From NCBI GenBank assembly GCA_002366675.1, contig DFBO01000145.1:18238-23248 (forward strand): DNA of 5,011 nt, given 5' to 3'. The position numbers and the translations under genes were made by a program. Below are positions 1 to 5,011 of this stretch, in pieces. The stretch comes from Flavobacteriaceae bacterium UBA3078. Lineage in GTDB: Bacteria > Bacteroidota > Bacteroidia > Flavobacteriales > Flavobacteriaceae. The notes beneath the pieces were generated by a model. The model worked only from the letters and a program-made list of their open reading frames with translations. It did not search any database and had not been told where the DNA came from. How positions within the stretch are numbered: position 1 is the stretch's first letter; each line of letters opens with the position of its first letter.

Positions 1-62
1 AGGCTTTAATTCCTTTTTAAACGAAGTTAATCCAAAAAACAACAAACTCAAATCCATTTTTG

Positions 63-93
63 TTGCCCAAACCCAAACACTTACTTACCTTTG
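63..93 (+). promoter_or_regulatory. Predicted ppa promoter (Bacteroidota type)
   Basis: A TTG at 63-65 (preceded by a T-run) and TACCTTTG at 86-93 are separated by 20 bases. This matches the Bacteroidota sigma-ABfr consensus of a -33 TTG/TTTG and a -7 TAnnTTTG with roughly 17-23 bases between. Transcription would begin near 98-101 and leave a leader of about 65 bases before the ppa start. Both elements and the spacing fit, so this is the best supported promoter in the window. Confidence 0.75.
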
Positions 94-133
94 CAGTCCT
101 TTTTAAAAGGATGAAAATGAATTTATAATGAGA

Positions 134-151
134 CTCCCATGTTCATGGGAG
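134..151 (+). promoter_or_regulatory. Perfect hairpin in the ppa leader covering a Shine-Dalgarno-like GGGAG
   Basis: CTCCCATG (134-141) and CATGGGAG (144-151) are exact reverse complements. As RNA this would fold as a 7-bp stem with a GUUC loop. The 3' arm contains GGGAG, the only purine-rich Shine-Dalgarno-like stretch close to the ppa start, which lies 13 bases further on. No T-run follows, so it is not an intrinsic terminator. It could modulate translation or mRNA stability, or the DNA palindrome could be a protein binding site. The structure is directly visible; the role is inference. Confidence 0.5.
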
Positions 152-164
152 AAAAACAAGTTTT

Positions 165-692
165 ATGACAAGTAAAGGAACATTAACGTTCGATGTATTG
201 ATTGAAATACCAAAAGGAAGTAGAAATAAATACGAATACGATTTCGATTTAAAGAAAATACGTTTCGACAGAATGTTGTTTTCATCTATGATGTACCCAG
301 CAGATTATGGGTTTATTCCTGAAACTTTAGCTTTAGATGGAGATCCATTAGATGTTTTGGTATTAGGAGGAGAACCAACTTTTCCAATGTGTGTGGTTGA
401 AGTGAAACCAATAGGTGTATTCCACATGGCTGATGAAAAAGGGCCAGACGAGAAAGTGATTTGTGTGCCAGTTTCAGATCCTATTTGGAATAACCTAAAC
501 GATTTATCTGATATGAATCCACATCAAATTAAAGAAATAGAGCATTTCTTTCAGGTGTATAAAGACTTAGAAAAAAAGAGAGTTGATGTTGGTGGTTGGG
601 GAAATGCTGATGAAGCCTACGATATTCTTAATAAATGTGTAAATCGTTATGAAAATAGCGAGCATAAAACCAATGGAGATTTTACAATTTAA
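165..692 (+). CDS. ppa: Soluble inorganic pyrophosphatase, family I
   Basis: This cytoplasmic enzyme hydrolyses PPi to two phosphates with Mg2+ and so pulls forward nucleic acid synthesis, tRNA charging and other PPi-releasing reactions. Its 175 residues match the usual bacterial length. The family signature DGDPLD (58-63) supplies Asp58, Asp60 and Asp63 as metal ligands. By alignment in the head with the E. coli enzyme, Glu14 (in IEIP), Lys22, Glu24, Arg36, Tyr48, Asp90, Asp95, Lys97 and the Tyr132-Lys133 pair also match active-site residues, so it should be catalytically intact. The first ATG after the predicted promoter begins the conserved N-terminus; I see no competing start. The gene has its own promoter and terminator and sits just upstream of the membrane pyrophosphatase hppA, so the cell has both energy-wasting and energy-conserving ways to remove PPi. 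Confidence 0.97.
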   Translation: MTSKGTLTFDVLIEIPKGSRNKYEYDFDLKKIRFDRMLFSSMMYPADYGFIPETLALDGDPLDVLVLGGEPTFPMCVVEVKPIGVFHMADEKGPDEKVICVPVSDPIWNNLNDLSDMNPHQIKEIEHFFQVYKDLEKKRVDVGGWGNADEAYDILNKCVNRYENSEHKTNGDFTI

Positions 693-718
693 ACAAAGTA
701 TTTATCTTATATATAAGG

Positions 719-751
719 AGTCCTTTTACAATAGATGTAGAAGGGCTTTTT
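719..751 (+). terminator. Intrinsic terminator of ppa
   Basis: The left arm (719-730) and right arm (736-747) form a 12-bp stem with two G-U wobbles and a 5-base loop (ATAGA, 731-735). A T-run follows directly (747-751). It begins 26 bases after the ppa stop codon. This is the classical Rho-independent form and indicates that ppa ends transcription before hppA. The side that would serve the minus strand lacks a comparable run, so it is probably one-directional. Confidence 0.8.
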
Positions 752-769
752 AATGTTAACGTATTTTGT

Positions 770-777
770 TACATTTG
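770..777 (+). promoter_or_regulatory. Predicted -7 element of the hppA promoter
   Basis: TACATTTG matches the Bacteroidota -7 consensus TAnnTTTG exactly and lies 33 bases before the hppA ATG, giving a short A-rich leader of about 25-30 bases without a Shine-Dalgarno sequence. No clear -33 TTG is found at the expected distance; that position falls in the T-run of the ppa terminator (about 746-751). The promoter is therefore plausible but half supported. Confidence 0.55.
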
Positions 778-810
778 CGCTGCTAAAAACTAAAATAAAC
801 AAAAAATAAT

Positions 811-3264
811 ATGGAATCAATGATGATTTATATGCCAATTGCAATGGCACTTTTAGGATTAATTTACATGGTAGTAAAGAAATCTTGGGTAATGAAACAA
901 GATGCTGGAGATGGAAAGATGAAAGAAATTTCAGATCATATCTACGAAGGAGCTCTTGCTTTTTTAAATGCTGAATACAGATTATTAGCAATCTTTGTGG
1001 TAATTGTAAGTATAGCTTTAGCAGCTGTATCTTTTATAGTACCAACAACACACTGGTTAATAGTAGTCGCTTTTATTTTTGGAGCTTTCTTTTCTGCATT
1101 TGCAGGAAATATTGGTATGAAAATAGCAACGAAAACAAATGTTAGAACAACACAAGCAGCTAGAACAAGTTTGCCAAATGCACTAAAAATATCTTTTGGT
1201 GGTGGAACTGTTATGGGACTTGGAGTTGCTGGTTTAGCAGTATTAGGTCTAACAGCGTTCTTTATATTTTTCTTTTGGTTCTTTATGGGAAGTGAATGGA
1301 CTAACACAATGGACATGACTATTGTATTAGAAACATTAGCTGGTTTCTCATTAGGAGCTGAATCTATTGCTCTATTTGCAAGAGTAGGTGGAGGGATTTA
1401 CACGAAGGCTGCCGATGTTGGAGCTGATCTAGTTGGTAAAGTTGAAGCAGGTATACCTGAAGATGATCCAAGAAATCCTGCAACTATTGCAGATAACGTT
1501 GGAGATAATGTTGGTGATGTTGCCGGAATGGGAGCAGATTTATTTGGTTCTTATGTAGCAACAGTATTAGCTGCAATGGTTCTAGGAAACTATGTGATTA
1601 AAGATATGGGTGGAATGATTGACGATGCCTTTGGAGGTATTGGACCAATCTTATTACCAATGTCAATTGCTGGTGCAGGAATTATTATTTCTATCATCGG
1701 AACCATGTTAGTGAAAATAAAAAGTAACGATGCAAAAGAATCTCAAGTAATGGGAGCTTTAAATATTGGTAACTGGACATCTATTGCTTTAGTTGCAATC
1801 TCATGTTTTGGTTTAGTTACTTGGATGTTACCTGAAACAATGAAAATGAATTTCTTTGGTGAAGGTCTTCAAGAAATCTCTTCAATGAGAGTGTTCTATG
1901 CAACTTTAGTAGGACTAATTGTTGGAGCTGTTATTTCTTCGGTAACTGAATATTACACAGGATTAGGTAAAAAACCGATTTTAAATATTGTACAACAATC
2001 TAGTACAGGAGCAGGAACAAATATTATTGCTGGTTTAGCAACTGGTATGATTTCTACATTCCCTTCTGTATTATTATTTGCTGGAGCTATTTGGGCATCT
2101 TATGCATTTGCAGGATTTTATGGAGTTGCTTTAGCTGCTTCTGCTATGATGGCAACAACTGCTATGCAATTAGCTATTGATGCTTTCGGACCAATTTCTG
2201 ATAATGCTGGTGGAATTGCCGAAATGAGCGAACAAGAACCAATCGTAAGAGAACGTACAGATATATTAGATTCAGTTGGTAATACAACTGCTGCAACAGG
2301 AAAAGGATTTGCTATTGCATCTGCTGCATTAACATCTTTAGCATTATTTGCTGCGTATGTAACATTTACAGGAATTGATGGAATTAACATTTTTAAAGCA
2401 CCTGTTTTAGCCATGTTATTTGTTGGTGGAATGGTACCAGTAGTGTTTTCTGCTTTAGCAATGAATGCTGTAGGTAAAGCTGCAATGGAAATGGTTGAAG
2501 AAGTTCGTCGTCAGTTTAGAGATATTCCTGGAATTATGGAAGGTACTGGGAAACCAGAATACGATAAATGTGTTGCAATTTCAACGCAAGCGTCTTTAAA
2601 AGAAATGATGTTGCCAGGTTTATTAACTATTGGTTTTCCTTTAGTTATTGCTTTTGTTCCAATGATTTTTGGAATGGATAATATGGCAATTGCTGAAATG
2701 TTAGGTGGTTATATGGCTGGTGTTACAGTTTCTGGTGTACTTTGGGCTATTTTCCAAAACAATGCTGGTGGAGCTTGGGATAATGCTAAGAAATCTTTTG
2801 AAGCAGGCGTAGAGATTAATGGTGAAATGACATTCAAAGGTTCAGAAGCTCATAAAGCTGCTGTAACTGGAGATACTGTTGGAGATCCTTTTAAAGATAC
2901 ATCTGGGCCATCTATGAATATTTTAATTAAATTAACTTGTTTAATAGGATTAGTAATTGCGCCAATTTTAGGAGGACACGCTGTTGAAGAAGGTGTTGCT
3001 TTAAATGAAACTGTACTTTCTACTGAAATGATAAAAAAGGTTTATGTTGAGATGGAAGTTGAAAGCGATGATATAGCTAAAGCTGTTGTAAATACAACTA
3101 CAATTAAAGATGGTGAATCAACTGTCGATGAAAGGGTTATTTCTGGTTCTTTAGAAGAAGTAAAAGCTAAAGTTGAAGAATTAAAAAAAGGAGCTTCATC
3201 TTTAAAAGTTAACTCTAATAGAGCTGAATTTAAAGAAGAATTTTCAGAAGAGATAGTAAAATAA
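811..3264 (+). CDS. hppA: Membrane ion-translocating pyrophosphatase, K+-dependent, predicted H+ pump of the Flavobacterium type
   Basis: This inner-membrane enzyme couples PPi hydrolysis to ion export. About 16 hydrophobic helices are visible from residue 5 to 722. Family motifs are intact: GGGIYTKAADVGADLVGK (193-210) with Asp202, Asp206, Lys210 and Glu212; EDDPRNPAT (217-225) followed by Asp228, Asp232 and Asp236; Asp457 and Asp464 in helix 11; and Asp688, Asp692, Lys695 and Asp696 before the last helix. Ala494 and Gly497 next to Lys498 are the residues of K+-dependent members (independent ones have Lys and Thr). The helix-6 coupling glutamate is absent (Gly246, Ala250) and Glu184 in helix 5 probably replaces it, as recalled for Flavobacterium H+-pumping enzymes. 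At 817 residues it exceeds the usual 660-770, because a charged tail (about 723-817) follows helix 16; known topology puts this tail in the periplasm. The first ATG was chosen because it lies just after the predicted promoter; Met4 or Met5 are possible. It has its own promoter and terminator. Ion choice is an inference from residues. Confidence 0.96.
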   Translation: MESMMIYMPIAMALLGLIYMVVKKSWVMKQDAGDGKMKEISDHIYEGALAFLNAEYRLLAIFVVIVSIALAAVSFIVPTTHWLIVVAFIFGAFFSAFAGNIGMKIATKTNVRTTQAARTSLPNALKISFGGGTVMGLGVAGLAVLGLTAFFIFFFWFFMGSEWTNTMDMTIVLETLAGFSLGAESIALFARVGGGIYTKAADVGADLVGKVEAGIPEDDPRNPATIADNVGDNVGDVAGMGADLFGSYVATVLAAMVLGNYVIKDMGGMIDDAFGGIGPILLPMSIAGAGIIISIIGTMLVKIKSNDAKESQVMGALNIGNWTSIALVAISCFGLVTWMLPETMKMNFFGEGLQEISSMRVFYATLVGLIVGAVISSVTEYYTGLGKKPILNIVQQSSTGAGTNIIAGLATGMISTFPSVLLFAGAIWASYAFAGFYGVALAASAMMATTAMQLAIDAFGPISDNAGGIAEMSEQEPIVRERTDILDSVGNTTAATGKGFAIASAALTSLALFAAYVTFTGIDGINIFKAPVLAMLFVGGMVPVVFSALAMNAVGKAAMEMVEEVRRQFRDIPGIMEGTGKPEYDKCVAISTQASLKEMMLPGLLTIGFPLVIAFVPMIFGMDNMAIAEMLGGYMAGVTVSGVLWAIFQNNAGGAWDNAKKSFEAGVEINGEMTFKGSEAHKAAVTGDTVGDPFKDTSGPSMNILIKLTCLIGLVIAPILGGHAVEEGVALNETVLSTEMIKKVYVEMEVESDDIAKAVVNTTTIKDGESTVDERVISGSLEEVKAKVEELKKGASSLKVNSNRAEFKEEFSEEIVK

Positions 3265-3286
3265 ATCAGTTATAAATAATTGAAAT

Positions 3287-3317
3287 AAAAAAACCACGCT
3301 TTTAGCGTGGTTTTTTT
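3287..3317. terminator. Bidirectional intrinsic terminator between hppA and the kinase gene
   Basis: CCACGCT (3294-3300) and AGCGTGG (3304-3310) form a perfect GC-rich stem with a TTT loop. Seven As precede it (3287-3293) and seven Ts follow it (3311-3317), so both strands present hairpin plus U-tract. It lies 22 bases after the hppA stop and 21 bases after the stop of the convergent kinase gene, which fits a shared terminator. Confidence 0.93.
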
Positions 3318-3338
3318 ATGGTGTATGTTTTATGTTTA

Positions 3339-3953
3339 TTAGAATAAGCCGTTAATTTCAGCATCTATCTTATTTATAATGCTTCCTAAATCTTCTGGAT
3401 TAGCAACAAAATCTAAATTATCTACGTCTATAATTAATAGATTTCCTTTGTCGTAACCATGTATCCAAGCCTCGTATCGTTCGTTTAATCGGCTTAAATA
3501 ATCAATACTAATAGAATTTTCGTAATCACGACCACGCTTATGTATTTGTGATACTAGATTAGAAATAGAGCTACGTAAATAAATTAATAAATCTGGTCCT
3601 TGAACAAAAGATTCCATGAGGTCGAAAAGTGATCTGTAATTTTCAAAATCTCTATTGGTCATTAATCCCATAGCATGAAGGTTTGGAGCAAAAATATGCG
3701 CATCTTCATAAATTGTTCTATCTTGAATAATGTCTTTGCCACTCTCACGAATTTGTGAAACTTGACGAAATCTACTGTTTAAAAAGTAAACTTGTAAGTT
3801 AAAACTCCAACGTTCCATTTGGTTGTAAAAATCATCTAGGTAAGGGTTGTCTACCACATCTTCTAATTGAGATTCCCATCTGTAATGTTTAGCAAGTAAT
3901 TTAGTAAGTGTGGTTTTACCAGCGCCAATGTTTCCGGCTATTGCTACGTGCAT
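3339..3953 (-). CDS. Deoxynucleoside kinase (dCK/dGK family), possibly deoxyadenosine kinase
   Basis: This cytoplasmic salvage enzyme phosphorylates a deoxynucleoside to its 5'-monophosphate using a nucleoside triphosphate. The 204 residues show the full family layout: the P-loop GNIGAGKTT (7-15) directly after the N-terminus, Trp49 to Gln54 in the base-binding region, the DRT motif (78-80) equivalent to the ERS/DRS motif with the catalytic acid and arginine, and the arginine-rich lid KRGRDYE (139-145). The length is usual for bacterial members. The start ATG places the P-loop at residue 7, as in relatives. Enzymes of this family from Polaribacter and Flavobacterium psychrophilum have, as I recall, been reported to prefer deoxyadenosine, but specificity cannot be read from this sequence alone; deoxyguanosine or broader use is possible. 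The gene starts 7 bases after the upstream secreted-protein gene and has no visible promoter of its own, so the two are probably co-transcribed. Confidence 0.93.
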   Translation of the reverse strand: MHVAIAGNIGAGKTTLTKLLAKHYRWESQLEDVVDNPYLDDFYNQMERWSFNLQVYFLNSRFRQVSQIRESGKDIIQDRTIYEDAHIFAPNLHAMGLMTNRDFENYRSLFDLMESFVQGPDLLIYLRSSISNLVSQIHKRGRDYENSISIDYLSRLNERYEAWIHGYDKGNLLIIDVDNLDFVANPEDLGSIINKIDAEINGLF

Positions 3954-3960
3954 AAGTAAT

Positions 3961-4737
3961 TTATTTATTTAGTTGGAATTTGTGTAAAAATTTTGAATCG
4001 TAAATATACACAGTTTCATTGGTTACTAAAAACTGTTTTGTTAACAATTCAGGAGTTTTAATTAATTGATAAACTTCATCGGTTTCGTTATAAAAATAAA
4101 GATTAGTATTTTTTAATAAATAAACCCTACTGTTATTCTCAATAATTGATGTAAAGCCATCATTCAATACCTTATAGACTAAACTACCAAAGTAATTGTA
4201 TTTATATAAATACTTTTCAGTTAAAAGCCAGCTATAATTATAATTACTCTTTAAATCTAATGCTTTAGATTGTATTGGTAAAGTAGTAGCTCTTGTTTTT
4301 TTAGTTTTGTAATCGAATAATTCTACTTGTTGAATATCTTGATTGAAAATCCATAAGGCATTGTCGTTGGCAGTTGAAACAAAAGAGACATTTTTGTAAT
4401 TTTCTAAAATACTAAAATCCATTTTTATTATTTCTGCTAATCGATTATCAAGAATAATGGCTGTATTAAAATCTTCGTAAAAAATGGAGATTTTTAAAGG
4501 GTTGAAACTGTTTGCAGAACTAATTTTCCCAAACTGTACATTGCTGTAAGAATATTTGTTCTTCTCTTCAACTTTATAAAGCGTGTTGTTTTTTATATAA
4601 TAAACTGTACCAAAATTATCAAGACCAACAATGGTTTCAGCTTCTATGGGTGTTTTATTTAATAGAGTAGTTTCAATTGGTTCTTGACCAAATAGGCTAA
4701 AAGAAATAAAAAATAAAATGTAAATATGTGTTTTCAT
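3961..4737 (-). CDS. Secreted protein of unknown function with beta-propeller-like repeats
   Basis: I do not recognise a named family. The 258-residue protein begins with a Sec signal peptide: Lys2, a hydrophobic core at 4-16, and a probable cleavage site near FGQ (16-18). No lipobox cysteine follows, so it should be a soluble periplasmic or exported protein. The mature part is rich in aromatic residues, Asn and Lys and has repeated beta-rich units, each with a hydrophobic strand, a polar turn and a second strand often ending LYxY or similar: about 44-56, 92-106, 127-142, 168-181, 204-217 and 242-254. The last four recur every 37-40 residues. This resembles blades of a WD40/YncE/NHL-like beta-propeller, but no blade signature is exact. 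No catalytic motif is seen. It lies 34 bases after a response regulator end and 7 bases before the deoxynucleoside kinase gene. No good TAnnTTTG promoter is seen in the 34-base gap (GAAAAGTA at 4746-4753 reads TACTTTTC on the minus strand, one mismatch, with no -33 element), which favours read-through from the regulator gene. Confidence 0.85.
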   Translation of the reverse strand: MKTHIYILFFISFSLFGQEPIETTLLNKTPIEAETIVGLDNFGTVYYIKNNTLYKVEEKNKYSYSNVQFGKISSANSFNPLKISIFYEDFNTAIILDNRLAEIIKMDFSILENYKNVSFVSTANDNALWIFNQDIQQVELFDYKTKKTRATTLPIQSKALDLKSNYNYSWLLTEKYLYKYNYFGSLVYKVLNDGFTSIIENNSRVYLLKNTNLYFYNETDEVYQLIKTPELLTKQFLVTNETVYIYDSKFLHKFQLNK

Positions 4738-4771
4738 TCTGAATTGAAAAGTACAAAATTCAAATCAGATA

Positions 4772-5011
4772 TCAGCAGATTAATTTATATCCAAATCCAC
4801 GAACATTAATTATTTGTACTGAAGCGTCCTTATTTAGTTTTTTTCTAAGTTTAGAAATAAAGACATCCATGCTTCTTGCATTAAAAAAATCATCATTTCC
4901 CCATAATTTATTTAAGACAATGGAACGATCTAAAACTTGGTTTTTGTTTTTAATTAAATGAAAAAGTAATTGTGTTTCTCTATGAGTTAATAGGATTGGG
5001 CTTTCTTGAAT
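4772..5011 (-). CDS. Response regulator, OmpR/PhoB-type DNA-binding C-terminus (5' part outside window)
   Basis: An open frame enters from the right edge and ends at a TGA (complement of 4772-4774). The 79 visible residues form a winged-helix effector domain: LTHRETQLLFHLIKNKNQVLDRS (described as visible residues 8-30) is the helix-1/helix-2 region with the usual Leu-Thr-x-x-Glu-x-x-Leu-Leu spacing, then LNKLWG (33-38), the recognition helix around NARSMDVFISKLRKKL (44-59), and the wing with VRGFGYKL (70-77). This arrangement is typical of RprY-like regulators of two-component systems in Flavobacteriaceae. The receiver domain with its phosphorylated aspartate would lie upstream, beyond the window; its absence here is due to the cut, not to truncation of the gene. 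A sensor histidine kinase gene would be expected nearby. Its targets are unknown, but close spacing to the secreted-protein gene suggests one transcript. Confidence 0.9.
   Translation of the reverse strand: MQESPILLTHRETQLLFHLIKNKNQVLDRSIVLNKLWGNDDFFNARSMDVFISKLRKKLNKDASVQIINVRGFGYKLIC

Noticed and set aside
707..991. Minus-strand reading frame of 94 codons
   Set aside because: It overlaps the ppa terminator, the hppA promoter and the conserved start of hppA. Its product is low-complexity and without motifs, so it is a shadow frame.
942..1316. Minus-strand reading frame of 124 codons
   Set aside because: It lies wholly inside hppA, opposite conserved membrane helices, and its composition mirrors the Ala/Gly-rich sense strand. 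It is not a gene.
1483..1539. Tandem repeat-like DNVGDNVGD stretch in hppA
   Set aside because: This is the conserved catalytic aspartate motif of all membrane pyrophosphatases, not a recent DNA repeat.
2118..2414. Minus-strand reading frame of 98 codons
   Set aside because: It lies inside hppA opposite helices 11-12 and the K+-site motif. The Ala/Ile-rich product is a reverse image of the coding strand.
4746..4753. Possible -7 element (TACTTTTC on the minus strand) before the secreted-protein gene
   Set aside because: It has one mismatch at the conserved final G, no TTG at the right distance, and would leave almost no leader. It is too weak to call as a promoter.
4772..5011. Truncated or degenerate regulator pseudogene
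   Set aside because: The visible frame is intact to its stop and all winged-helix landmarks are present. The missing N-terminus is due to the window edge.

Overview
The window looks like chromosomal DNA of a marine or aquatic member of the Flavobacteriaceae (Bacteroidota). It is AT-rich. Two start regions carry the Bacteroidota-type -7 element TAnnTTTG, ribosome binding sites are mostly weak or absent, and the proteins (a Flavobacterium-type membrane pyrophosphatase, a bacterial deoxynucleoside kinase and an RprY-like regulator end) are typical of this family. This assignment rests on motifs and recalled family knowledge, not on a database search. No mobile element, CRISPR array or RNA gene is visible.

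Left half, plus strand: positions 1-164 are non-coding and hold a clear promoter and a perfect hairpin in the leader of ppa. The ppa gene (165-692) encodes soluble family I inorganic pyrophosphatase. A strong hairpin terminator (719-751) closes it. A separate TAnnTTTG element (770-777) then precedes hppA (811-3264), a 16-helix ion-pumping membrane pyrophosphatase. The two PPi-hydrolysing enzymes are therefore neighbours but appear to be separate transcription units. One wastes the energy of PPi as heat and the other stores it as an ion gradient.

Right half, minus strand: a bidirectional terminator (3287-3317) separates hppA from a convergent, tightly packed set. In transcription order this is the C-terminal end of an OmpR/PhoB-family response regulator (4772-5011, cut by the window edge), a secreted protein of unknown function with beta-propeller-like repeats (3961-4737), and a deoxynucleoside kinase (3339-3953). 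Gaps of 34 and 7 bases suggest co-transcription.

The most informative observation is in HppA. The glutamate used for ion coupling in helix 6 of most family members is absent (Gly246 and Ala250 stand at its two known positions), and a glutamate is present in helix 5 (Glu184). The K+-dependence signature (Ala494/Gly497) is present. This predicts a K+-dependent, H+-pumping enzyme of the Flavobacterium type. HppA also carries a soluble C-terminal tail of about 95 residues. I see no convincing wholly new system: most of the window is ordinary housekeeping sequence, and the secreted repeat protein is its least understood gene.
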